Positions 9,731 to 17,988 of a stretch of 49,817 nt of DNA are shown here, piece after piece (within the stretch, counting starts at the first letter, position 1; the number at the start of each line of letters is the position of its first letter). The translations under genes were made by a program, and so were the position numbers. The notes beneath the pieces were generated by a model. That model did not search any database, had not been told where the DNA came from, and was given only the letters and a program-made list of their open reading frames with translations. The stretch comes from Clostridiales bacterium. GTDB lineage: Bacteria; Bacillota; Limnochordia; Darwinibacteriales; B1SED10-159. The DNA is taken from positions 1 to 49,817 of the forward strand of contig PUOC01000290.1 of the NCBI GenBank assembly GCA_003551965.1, given 5' to 3'.

Positions 9731-11281
9731 CTACTCCTCATCCTTATCTTTGTCAAATCCGAAGTCTTCCAGATCCAACATGGAAAAATCTTTGATGACT
9801 TTTTCGTCTTTTTCTTCTTTCTCATCCTTGGACTTCTTCTTTTTGGCATCGGTCTGCTGTTCTTCACTGGAGGCCGCGGGTTTGGCGCCCACAGAACCGA
9901 AGCGCTCTTCCCAAGTTTTGCGGCGTTTGATGTTTGTCAGGGAGGCCAGTTCCTCCTGTGAACCCACTCTATCCGGCCGGGACTTAGCTGGTTCTTTGTC
10001 TTCTGCGGCCTCCGCTTCCTGCACTGGGAGTTCCGGTCCCGTCGGTTCCTGGGGTTCTGCGTCCGTTGGCTCTTCCTGTGGTTCCGTTACTTCAGTGTCG
10101 TGGTGCTCGCTGGACTCTGCAGCTGCATAATCCGGGCTTTCATGGATTGGCTCTTCGGTTGCGGCGGCAAATCCTGCGTCTTCTGGCTGTTCAAGCTCCA
10201 AAACTTCTTCAGGTTCAGGCTGCTGCCAGAACTCCGGCAGCTGGCTGGCTTGGGATATGCTCTTGATATCGATTTTCCAGTTTGTCAATCGTGCTGCCAA
10301 ACGCGCGTTTTGGCCCTCCTTGCCAATGGCGAGGGACAATTGATCATCAGGTACTACGGTGCGTGCTACCTTATTTTCAGGATCCAAGTTCACATAGAGT
10401 ACTTTGGCAGGACTTAAGGCGTTAGCGATAAAATCGCGGGGATCCTCCTGCCAATGCACGATGTCAATCTTCTCGCCGCTGAGCTCGGACACTACAGCTT
10501 GTACCCGCATGCCGCGATTGCCGACGCAGGCTCCCACCGGGTCCACGTTTTCATCACGGCTGTAGACCGCAATCTTCGAACGGTTGCCCGCTTCTCTGGC
10601 CACGGCCTTAATTTCCACTTCACCGCTGTGTATTTCTGGAACTTCCAGCTCGAATAGGTTTTTCAGCAGTCCGGGGTGGGTTCTTGAGAGAAAGACTTGG
10701 GGACCTTTACTGCTCTGCTTCACTTCGTTAATATAGAACTTCATCCGTGCGTTGGGCTTATAGGGCTCTCGGCTGATCTGTTCCGATGCCGGAACCACTG
10801 CCTCCACTCGGTTGAGATCCACAATGACATTGCGGTGTTCTTGGCGCTGCACAATACCGGTTACCACATCGCCTTCCCGTTCCGAGTATTCACTGTAGAC
10901 ATTGCTGCGCTCCGCTTCCCGTATGCGCTGGATAACAACCTGCTTTGCGGTCTGGGCAGCAATGCGCCCGAAATCCGCCGGCGTCACCTCGTGTTCGACC
11001 ACATCACCTAGTTGGTAATTGGCATCTATTTTCTGCGCTTCTTCGAGGCTGATTTCCGTCGTGGGGTCTTCGACCTCTTCGACGACCACGCGTCGGGCAA
11101 ACACGTGGATTTCACCGGTGGACTCATTCACGTCCACCCGGACACTCATGGCAGAACTAGAACCATAGTTGCGTTTGTAGGCCGAGACGATAGCGGTCTC
11201 AATGGCCTCAAGAAGAATTTCCTTCGATATGCCCCTTTCTTTCTCTAATTCTGTCAGTGCCCCGATCAACTCCAAATTCAT
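9731..11281 (-). CDS. nusA: Transcription termination/antitermination factor NusA with long acidic tail
   Basis: NusA binds RNA polymerase and nascent RNA and modulates pausing and termination. The core (residues about 1-345) has the N-terminal RNAP-binding domain, S1 domain (GDVVTGIVQRQEHRNVIVDL) and two KH domains (VGACVGNRGMRVQAV; LSLAIGKEGQNARLAARL). It is unusual in length: 516 residues, against about 370 in B. subtilis. The extra 165 residues are a low-complexity Glu/Pro/Ala tail followed by a Lys/Asp/Glu-rich end. They are not the folded acidic repeats of E. coli NusA as far as I can tell. The gene sits between rimP and rnpM, as expected. Confidence 0.97.
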   Translation of the reverse strand: MNLELIGALTELEKERGISKEILLEAIETAIVSAYKRNYGSSSAMSVRVDVNESTGEIHVFARRVVVEEVEDPTTEISLEEAQKIDANYQLGDVVEHEVTPADFGRIAAQTAKQVVIQRIREAERSNVYSEYSEREGDVVTGIVQRQEHRNVIVDLNRVEAVVPASEQISREPYKPNARMKFYINEVKQSSKGPQVFLSRTHPGLLKNLFELEVPEIHSGEVEIKAVAREAGNRSKIAVYSRDENVDPVGACVGNRGMRVQAVVSELSGEKIDIVHWQEDPRDFIANALSPAKVLYVNLDPENKVARTVVPDDQLSLAIGKEGQNARLAARLTNWKIDIKSISQASQLPEFWQQPEPEEVLELEQPEDAGFAAATEEPIHESPDYAAAESSEHHDTEVTEPQEEPTDAEPQEPTGPELPVQEAEAAEDKEPAKSRPDRVGSQEELASLTNIKRRKTWEERFGSVGAKPAASSEEQQTDAKKKKSKDEKEEKDEKVIKDFSMLDLEDFGFDKDKDEE

Positions 11282-11301
11282 CCTTGGCGTCCTCCTGTTA
11301 A

Positions 11302-11766
11302 TTAAAACTCCACGTGCAGTTTGGCTTTGGCCACTTGCTCATAGGGAATATTCACGACACCGTCGTCGAGTTCCAATTGAACCATGCCCGACTCCAAACC
11401 CAGCAATTTTCCGGTGAAATTTTTGCGCTGGTTCAGGGGGCTGTAGGTTCGAACTATGACCATTTCTCCCGCAAAACGCTGGAAGTCCTGTTCTTTAGTC
11501 AATGGCCTTTCCAGGCCCGGAGACGATACTTCAAGCGAGTAGGCCTGGGGGATAGGGTCCTCTTGGTCGAGGCGATCGCTTAGCTGCATGCTGACATCCT
11601 GACAATCATCAACCCCGACTCCTTCTGGTTTGTCGATGAAGACCCGCAGAACCCATTCGGGGCCTTCTTTGACGAAGTTGACATCGACGAGTTCACAATT
11701 GCTATCTTCGACTATCGATTCAACCCATTGGCCCACCAAGCGTTCCACTCTGCTCCTTTTTCTCAC
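11302..11766 (-). CDS. rimP: Ribosome maturation factor RimP
   Basis: RimP assists 30S subunit maturation. The 154-residue protein has the N-terminal alpha/beta domain (CELVDVNFVKEGPEWVLRV, IDKPEGVGVDDC), the SLEVSSPGLERPL motif, and a C-terminal Sm-like domain. I choose the GTG at 11766, because AAGGGGG lies 5 bases upstream. An upstream in-frame codon would add a few residues without a better site. It starts the rimP-nusA-rnpM-ylxQ-infB-rbfA run. The preceding 164 bases hold the polC terminator and no gene. Confidence 0.95.
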   Translation of the reverse strand: MRKRSRVERLVGQWVESIVEDSNCELVDVNFVKEGPEWVLRVFIDKPEGVGVDDCQDVSMQLSDRLDQEDPIPQAYSLEVSSPGLERPLTKEQDFQRFAGEMVIVRTYSPLNQRKNFTGKLLGLESGMVQLELDDGVVNIPYEQVAKAKLHVEF

Positions 11767-11847
11767 AAAATACCCCCTTCCCGGCAAGCCTTATGCCGTT
11801 CGTTCCAACGATTGCATAGACAGCGTCCATAAAATAAAGTTATACGG

Positions 11848-11873
11848 CAAAAGAGTGGGCGGAACCCACTCTT
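11848..11873 (-). terminator. Intrinsic terminator after polC
   Basis: On the minus strand AAGAGTGGG (11873-11865) pairs with CCCACTCTT (11859-11851) around TTCCG, followed by TT then GCC. It lies 79 bases downstream of the polC stop and separates polC from the rimP-nusA operon. The T run is short, so termination may be partial. Confidence 0.75.
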
Positions 11874-11951
11874 CTCGGCAACTATTTCTATTCTCATACA
11901 TCATACCACACATGCAGCCTTTTGGCAAGGTTTCAGACAGGTTGGCAGGTT

Positions 11952-14900
11952 TCAGAACAGCGTCAACTGGTTGGTTTCAGACATTCCCTCCAAAGCCCCA
12001 TGGCAGCGCAGCACTGCAATGACGGTCTTCGTAATCTTAGCCCGCTGACGGAGATCTTCAATGGATTTGAACACTCCGTCGCTGCGAGCCTGGACGATGT
12101 TGGCAGCGGCGTTGACGCCGACGCCCTGAAGAGCAGCCAATGGCGGGAGGAGCCCTTCCTCTGTTACCAGGAAACGGCGATGATCAGAACGGTACAGGTC
12201 TACGGTTAAGAAGGCTATACCGCGGGCCATGGCCTCCAGGACAATTTCCAGGATAGTTACAACATTTCGTTCTTTAGCTGTGGCGTCGCTGCCTTTAGCT
12301 TCAATGGCCGCTATTTCTTCACGAGCCGCGCTCTGCCCTTTCCTGACCAGGTCTGCGTCGAACTCTCCGGCTCGTACGCTGAAATAAGAAGCGTAATAGG
12401 CCTCTGGATGATGTACTTTGAAATACGCTATCCGGTATGCCATGGTAACGTAGGCTACAGCATGGGCTTTGGGGAACATATAGCTGATCTTTTGGCAGGA
12501 ATCAATGTACCAGTCAGGTACGGCATGCTTCTTCATCAACTGCATGTCTTCTTCCTGCAGGCCCTTGCCTTTGCGGACTTGTTCCATCAACCGGAAGGCA
12601 TCACCGGGATCAAGGCCTTTTTGGATTAAGTAGACCATGATGTCATCTCGACAGGCAATTACATTGGCCAAGTCTGCGGTGCCCTGCTTGATAACTTCCT
12701 GGGCGTTTCCGCTCCAGACATTGGTTCCATGGGAAAGACCGCTGATGCGAACCAATTCGCCAAAGGTTTTGGGGCGGGTTTCCACGAGCATCTGCCGCAC
12801 AAACCTTGTTCCGAATTCGGGAACGCCTAAGGTTCCCACAGCAGTACCGATCTGTTCTTCGGTAACTCCTAGGGAGTCCAGGGAAGAAAAGATCTTCATG
12901 GTCTCTTTGTCATCTAAAGCAATATCTCGCACAGGAATCCCAGTGATGTCCTCAAGCATCCGCAGCATCGTTGGATCATCGTGGCCGAGGATATCGAGTT
13001 TGACCAAACTATCGTGAATGGCATGGTAATCGAAATGGGTTGTCACAATCCCGCTCGAGGCATCATTGGCCGGGTACTGCACCGGCGTGAAGTCATGGAT
13101 ATCCATGTTTTCGGGAACCACCATCATTCCCCCGGGGTGCTGCCCTGTGGTACGCCGTACGCCGGTGATTTTCTTAAGCAGACGGTTCACCTCTGCACTG
13201 CGGCGGTTTTGGCCGGTTTGTTCTAACCACTTCTTCACAAATCCAAAGGCTGTCTTCTCCGCCAGCGTACCAATGGTTCCGGCTCGGAAAACATGGTCGC
13301 TGCCGAACAATTCCTCGGTATAGCGGTGCACTTGTGATTGGTAATCGCCACTGAAATTGAGGTCAATGTCCGGTACTTTGTCGCCATGGAATCCCATGAA
13401 TACCTCAAAGGGTATGTCGAAGCCCAACTTTTGCGCCTTCGTGCCGCATTGGGGACAGGTTCGGTCAGGCAGATCGACCCCGGCACTGACCTCACCCCCG
13501 GTATGGAACTCTGCCCAGCTGCATGCAGAACACACGTAGTGCGGCGGAAGGGGATTGACTTCGGTAATATTGCACATGGTGGCCACCAGCGAAGAACCCA
13601 CGGAACCCCGCGAGCCCACGAGATAGCCATCGTCCAAGGATTTCTTGACCAATTTATGCGAGATCCAATACAACGGTGCATAGCCATGACCGATGATGGA
13701 TTGCAGTTCCCGTTCTAGACGCTTCTCCACCAGCTCCGGAAGTTCGGCTCCGTAGACCTGGCGTGCCGTTGCATAGGCCATGGAGGTCAACTTCTCCTCT
13801 GCGTCGGGAATCTGCGGTGGATGGAGGCCCTGTGGTACAGGTGTGAGCTCATCGATGGAATCGACTATCGCTGCCGGGTTCTCGATTACGACTTCTCTTG
13901 CCTTGTCTGGAGGCAGATACTGGAATTCATCCAGCATTTCGGCGGTTGTACGCAAATACAGGGGTGCCTGATGCTCTGTATCTTCGAATCCCTGTCCAGC
14001 CAACAGCACAGTTCGAGCCACCGCATCTTTGGGGCGGAGGAAATGCACGTCACCGGTGGCAATCACAGGCTTTCCCAGGGCATCGCCAATTTCGATGATT
14101 TCATTGTTTAAGCGAATGAGATCCTCGCGACTCCGTACCCGCTCGGTCCCCACCAAAAACTCGTTATTGCCCAGCGGTTGGATTTCCAGAAAATCATACA
14201 TAGCAGCTTTTTCCCTGGCAAGGCCATCCTGATTGAGCAGTGACTGGTAGATTTCCCCGGCCTCGCACGCCGATCCCAAAATGAGCCCTTCCCGATGCTC
14301 AAGCAGAAGGTCTCTGGGAATACGAGGCCGACGGTAGAAATGATTCATGTGCGAATCGGATACCAGACGGTATAGATTTTTCAATCCTTCGGCGTTCTTG
14401 GCCAGGATAATGATATGGAAGGGCCTGTCCTTTTCGCCGTCGGCCAGATAGCCTTCCATGCCGTACAGTATCTTGATGCCATGCTTTTGACCGGCGCTGT
14501 AGGCTTCCGGAAACGCTTGGATGACACCGTGGTCTGTAATGGCCACGGCGCGATGATTCCATGCAGCAGCTTGGGCTACAGCGTCGCCCACATCAATGGT
14601 GCCGTCCATGCCGCTCATTTTCGTGTGCAGGTGGAACTCGACCCGCCTCTTCTCCGCATTATCGGATAGGGTCTCAACGGGGGGCGCGGGATTGATCTGG
14701 TTCACCATCATGCAGAGCTCACCGTCGAAAGACTGGTACTGGACATTCCCCTTGACTGTCACCCGTCGGCCCACGGCGGTGTCGGGAACGCCGTCACCGG
14801 GTTTGGTGAAGAACTTGCAGGTGATGGAATCAGTACCGTCATAGATATCAAACAAGTTGATCTGCGTACCAGTACGGGTTTCTCGCTGATCCATAGAGAC

Positions 14901-15365
14901 GATCTCGCCTTGGAACACCACGTTGTTTTCTTCCTCGGTCACATCCTTGATGGCCGCCGCGTCTCCGGTGATCGGGGCGGTCAGGCGTGCCCGTCTCCCT
15001 TTTCCCCGTTGGCCTGGGGAGAATCCCGTTCCGCCATTGGTGTCGGGGTTTCCCGGTACAGGTTCATAATTGTTGAGCTTAGGCCCCTCAAAGTGTTTGA
15101 CTACGTGAGACATGTAGTCATCTTTTTTTTGTTCCCAACGAAAGACAACGGACTCTACCTCTGGAAATGCTTCGACAATGGTATGCTCCAATTTTTCCCA
15201 AAATTGCTGCTGCCCCTGGGGTTTGCCCATCAAATGGATGTACCAGGTCTTATCCTCTGGATGCACCTCAATTTCTTTAATTGTGATATCCTCAAGAAAC
15301 GGCTCGGACGACAGCGATGTCAGAAAATCGCTGTTGTCCGGGTAGATAACATATACCGGAGCCAT
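11952..15365 (-). CDS. polC: DNA polymerase III PolC-type, lacking the inserted DnaQ exonuclease
   Basis: PolC is the replicative polymerase of Bacillota. This one is 1137 residues; the usual length is about 1430-1440. Order: N-terminal domain (1-145), OB fold (about 146-230), PHP domain (241-510), palm/fingers with the zinc knuckle C612/C615/C637/C640, GYLVGSRGSVGSSLVAT (580-596), the catalytic pair in PDIDLNFSG (D666, D668) and helix-hairpin-helix end. The DnaQ-type exonuclease normally inserted in PHP is absent: GMEGYL (302-307) runs within ten residues into FHIIILAKN (316-324). The nine PHP metal-site positions are present: H245, H247, D254, H279, E304, H317, C367, D439, H441. The frame is continuous, with no sign of decay. 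ATG 15365 has AGGAAGGTG upstream. Confidence 0.97.
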   Translation of the reverse strand: MAPVYVIYPDNSDFLTSLSSEPFLEDITIKEIEVHPEDKTWYIHLMGKPQGQQQFWEKLEHTIVEAFPEVESVVFRWEQKKDDYMSHVVKHFEGPKLNNYEPVPGNPDTNGGTGFSPGQRGKGRRARLTAPITGDAAAIKDVTEEENNVVFQGEIVSMDQRETRTGTQINLFDIYDGTDSITCKFFTKPGDGVPDTAVGRRVTVKGNVQYQSFDGELCMMVNQINPAPPVETLSDNAEKRRVEFHLHTKMSGMDGTIDVGDAVAQAAAWNHRAVAITDHGVIQAFPEAYSAGQKHGIKILYGMEGYLADGEKDRPFHIIILAKNAEGLKNLYRLVSDSHMNHFYRRPRIPRDLLLEHREGLILGSACEAGEIYQSLLNQDGLAREKAAMYDFLEIQPLGNNEFLVGTERVRSREDLIRLNNEIIEIGDALGKPVIATGDVHFLRPKDAVARTVLLAGQGFEDTEHQAPLYLRTTAEMLDEFQYLPPDKAREVVIENPAAIVDSIDELTPVPQGLHPPQIPDAEEKLTSMAYATARQVYGAELPELVEKRLERELQSIIGHGYAPLYWISHKLVKKSLDDGYLVGSRGSVGSSLVATMCNITEVNPLPPHYVCSACSWAEFHTGGEVSAGVDLPDRTCPQCGTKAQKLGFDIPFEVFMGFHGDKVPDIDLNFSGDYQSQVHRYTEELFGSDHVFRAGTIGTLAEKTAFGFVKKWLEQTGQNRRSAEVNRLLKKITGVRRTTGQHPGGMMVVPENMDIHDFTPVQYPANDASSGIVTTHFDYHAIHDSLVKLDILGHDDPTMLRMLEDITGIPVRDIALDDKETMKIFSSLDSLGVTEEQIGTAVGTLGVPEFGTRFVRQMLVETRPKTFGELVRISGLSHGTNVWSGNAQEVIKQGTADLANVIACRDDIMVYLIQKGLDPGDAFRLMEQVRKGKGLQEEDMQLMKKHAVPDWYIDSCQKISYMFPKAHAVAYVTMAYRIAYFKVHHPEAYYASYFSVRAGEFDADLVRKGQSAAREEIAAIEAKGSDATAKERNVVTILEIVLEAMARGIAFLTVDLYRSDHRRFLVTEEGLLPPLAALQGVGVNAAANIVQARSDGVFKSIEDLRQRAKITKTVIAVLRCHGALEGMSETNQLTLF

Positions 15366-15390
15366 GTATCGTCACCTTCCTAACAAAACA

Positions 15391-15411
15391 GCTCCCCACT
15401 CTGTCGGGAGC
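15391..15411 (-). terminator. Short hairpin with T-rich tail between glycosyltransferase and polC
   Basis: On the minus strand GCTCCC (15411-15406) pairs with GGGAGC (15396-15391), followed by TGTTTTG. The stem is only six base pairs and starts at the stop codon of the glycosyltransferase gene, so termination would be weak and partial read-through into polC is likely. Confidence 0.45.
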
Positions 15412-16038
15412 CTACAGTTTCACTCTGCGAATGATTTCCCAGTACATCTTCAAGCGCTGCACGACGCCTCTCCAGAACCCATGCTTTTCTTCCTTCATGA
15501 CCTGGGACAAGTCCTGCAGATACACCACTTCTACGGGCGAATTGTTCTTTTCGGCATATCTAGAGAGGGTCATCTCGACTCCGTAGCGGCTGTCCTCCAG
15601 TTCGGGAATGACATCCCACAGCCTGCGGTGAATGGCCCGTTGCCCCGACAGGAACGGGGCGATTTTCTGGGCCAAATCCGTTGCCAGGCGGCCTTCTTCA
15701 AAGACGCCCACTGTCATGTCGGCATCTCCCTGCACCACAGGCTGCAACAGCTGATTGATGTGCTGCTGGGTCAGTCCTACAAGATCCGCATCAATAAAAA
15801 GCAGAATGTCCGCATCGGTATGGGCGGAACCTTCCACCATAGCGCCGCCCTTGCCCAAGTTTTCCTGCAAATCGATGACGGTCACCGGATGCCGCCGGGC
15901 CACCTGGGCTGTTTGGTCCTCGGACCCGTCGTTGACCACAATGACTTCGTCGATGGACTCGAAGTTCATAAGCGCTTCGGCCACTTCGCCGATTGTCTGC
16001 TCTTCGTTGTATGCCGGGATAATGGCTGCCACCTTCAT
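15412..16038 (-). CDS. Family 2 (GT-A) glycosyltransferase, soluble
   Basis: A single-domain nucleotide-sugar glycosyltransferase of about 208 residues: AAIIPAYNEEQTI at the start, VVNDGSEDQT, ENLGKGGAM and the metal-binding FIDADL. No membrane segment is evident. The pattern resembles glucosyl-3-phosphoglycerate synthase and dolichyl-phosphate-mannose-synthase relatives, but the acceptor cannot be read. ATG 16038 matches the conserved family start. A TTG at 16074 (12 more residues) has the better ribosome binding site, AAGGCGG. The gene stands between proS and polC, where B. subtilis has none. The 158 to 194 bases upstream, to the proS stop, contain no recognisable gene. Confidence 0.85.
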   Translation of the reverse strand: MKVAAIIPAYNEEQTIGEVAEALMNFESIDEVIVVNDGSEDQTAQVARRHPVTVIDLQENLGKGGAMVEGSAHTDADILLFIDADLVGLTQQHINQLLQPVVQGDADMTVGVFEEGRLATDLAQKIAPFLSGQRAIHRRLWDVIPELEDSRYGVEMTLSRYAEKNNSPVEVVYLQDLSQVMKEEKHGFWRGVVQRLKMYWEIIRRVKL

Positions 16039-16232
16039 CGACGTTCGGCGGGTTCCTTGACCACTAGAAACCAAGGCTGTTCCGCCTTCTCTCCCCTCAG
16101 TCTATGGTATTATCTGTGGGTGCTTCTTTGGGCCGACTGCTGTGCGGCCATAGAATGAACAGGTCTCTTCTGGTGGCCCGTGCTTCATGGCGTGCCGCGA
16201 ACGACGGACGGTGGAGACAGGAACGGGACACA

Positions 16233-17945
16233 TCATGTAAGCGGCTGTTCTGAAGCCAGCTTTGAGAGGAGAAGGTCGACAACCTCGCCAATGTCCACCA
16301 GCTCCACTGCCTTGGATGCCCGGTGGGTCAGTTCAACTTTGTTTTCCTGCAGGGATTTAGGGCCAATGGTCACACGGTAGGGAAAGCCTATCAGATCTGC
16401 ATCTTTGAACTTCACGCCCGGCCGTTCCAGGCGGTCGTCCAAAAGGACATCAATACCGCTGTCCTCCAGCCGGGTATACAGTTCATCAGCAGCGGCTCTT
16501 TGCTTTTCGTCTTTGTAATTGACCGGCACAATGGTAACGGAATAGGGTGCTGTGGAAACTGGCCATATGATCCCATCTTCATCGCAGTGCTGTTCGATGA
16601 TGGCTGCCATGGTCCTGGAAACGCCGATACCGTAACAGCCCATAAGCAGAGGCCGTTCCTTGCCGTTTTGGTCCAGGAACGTCGCCTGCAGCGGCGTAGA
16701 ATACTTCGTCCCTAGCTTGAACACCTGTCCTACTTCTGTGCCGCGCGCCGTGTCCAAGCCTGCGCCGCAGCGCGGACACGGATCTCCTTCTTGGCACTCA
16801 CGAAGATCCGCTGTTTTCCACAGACTGCAGTCCTTTGGAATGGACACATGGCGAACATGGTAATCTTCTTTGTTTGCTCCAACCACGGCATCGGTGACCG
16901 CAGCTGCCGCGTAGTCGGCCATGATAGGGATAGGCAGATTTAACGGCCCGGCAAATCCAACCGGGGCGCCGGTGATCTCTGCAATGGTGTGGGAATCTGC
17001 CATTTCGAGTTCACTGCACTGCAGTTCTTTCTGCAGTTTGAGCTCATTCAGGGTGTGGTCACCCCGGACGAGGACCGCTAGCGGCTTGCCGTCTGCCATA
17101 TACAAGATGGTCTTAATGCACTGCTGTGGCTCAACTGACAGGAACGAGCACACTTCCTCAATTGTACCTACACTCGGTGTATGTACTTCTTCAGACGAAT
17201 GCCTTTCCCCTTCTTCGATGGGGACCTCAGGGCAGGGGGCCTTTTCCACGTTCGCTGCATAACCGCAGGCCGGACAATGGACAATGGCCGCTTCGCCCGA
17301 ATCGGCCAATACCATGAATTCGTGGGAAGTATCGCCGCCAATGGCCCCCGAATCCGCTTCTACCGGAACAGTATCTAGTCCGCAGCGGCGGAAAATGCGT
17401 TCGTAGGCATTGTACATTCTTTGATAGCTGCGTTCTAGGGAATCCTCGTCTTGATCGAACGAATAGAGATCCTTCATGACAAACTCCCGTCCTCGAATTA
17501 CACCGAAACGCGGGCGGATTTCGTCACGGTATTTATTCTGAATCTGGTAGAGCAGCAGCGGCAGTTGTTTGTAGGAACGGACATCAGAACGGATCAGCGC
17601 AGTGATGATCTCTTCATGGGTCGGGCCAAGGCAGAAGTCGCGCTTGTGGCGGTCCTTTACTTTGAACATCTCCTCACCATAGTCTTCCCAGCGCCCGGTT
17701 TCTTTCCAAAGTTCAGCGGGCTGCAGAATGGGAAGCAGCAGTTCCTGTCCGCCCTCGGCATTCATCTCCTCGCGCACAATCTGCTGAACCTTCTGCAGCA
17801 CCCGTTGTCCCAGCGGAAGATAGGCATAGATCCCGGCTGTTGACTTCCGCATCAGCCCTGCCCGCAGCATGTATTGATGGCTCTTGATTTCGGCTTCCGC
17901 AGGAACTTCCCGGAGTGTGGGTGCGTACAACTGCGACATTCTCAT
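16233..17945 (-). CDS. proS: Prolyl-tRNA synthetase (bacterial type with editing insertion)
   Basis: Class II synthetase that charges tRNA-Pro. From ATG 17945 it is 570 residues, the normal length for the bacterial form. Class II motif 1 lies near the start; the motif 2 region is seen in GPTHEEIITALIRSDVRSY and RPRFGVIRGREFVMKDLYSF. A YbaK-like editing insertion follows (about 225-385), then motif 3 and the anticodon-binding domain (YSVTIVPVN, DDRLERPGVKFKDADLIG). The frame is open far upstream on the opposite side of ispG, but AAGGGAG 7 bases before ATG 17945 fixes the start. It lies 43 bases after ispG, with no room for a T-box leader. Confidence 0.97.
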   Translation of the reverse strand: MRMSQLYAPTLREVPAEAEIKSHQYMLRAGLMRKSTAGIYAYLPLGQRVLQKVQQIVREEMNAEGGQELLLPILQPAELWKETGRWEDYGEEMFKVKDRHKRDFCLGPTHEEIITALIRSDVRSYKQLPLLLYQIQNKYRDEIRPRFGVIRGREFVMKDLYSFDQDEDSLERSYQRMYNAYERIFRRCGLDTVPVEADSGAIGGDTSHEFMVLADSGEAAIVHCPACGYAANVEKAPCPEVPIEEGERHSSEEVHTPSVGTIEEVCSFLSVEPQQCIKTILYMADGKPLAVLVRGDHTLNELKLQKELQCSELEMADSHTIAEITGAPVGFAGPLNLPIPIMADYAAAAVTDAVVGANKEDYHVRHVSIPKDCSLWKTADLRECQEGDPCPRCGAGLDTARGTEVGQVFKLGTKYSTPLQATFLDQNGKERPLLMGCYGIGVSRTMAAIIEQHCDEDGIIWPVSTAPYSVTIVPVNYKDEKQRAAADELYTRLEDSGIDVLLDDRLERPGVKFKDADLIGFPYRVTIGPKSLQENKVELTHRASKAVELVDIGEVVDLLLSKLASEQPLT

Positions 17946-17988
17946 AGAAAAACTCCCTTCCGAATACTGCCTGATTGGATCTGTGGGT

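Noticed and set aside
11788-11847. Promoter for rimP-nusA in the gap after the polC terminator
   Set aside because: The A+T-rich stretch has TATAAC- and TATGCA-like boxes, but no -35 at proper spacing, so I could not support a site.
14400-14460. Idea that the missing PolC exonuclease reflects a frameshift or degraded gene
   Set aside because: The frame is continuous, the joint is clean between two conserved PHP strands, and all other motifs are intact.
15364-16158. Plus-strand open frame of 264 codons
   Set aside because: It is the antisense shadow of the glycosyltransferase gene; the minus-strand protein has clear GT2 motifs.
16097-16291. 64-codon minus-strand frame overlapping the end of proS
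   Set aside because: No ribosome binding site, overlaps proS, no recognisable motif; the gap is left as non-coding.
17946-17988. Possible T-box leader before proS
   Set aside because: Only 43 bases separate ispG and proS, with no specifier-stem or terminator/antiterminator pattern.
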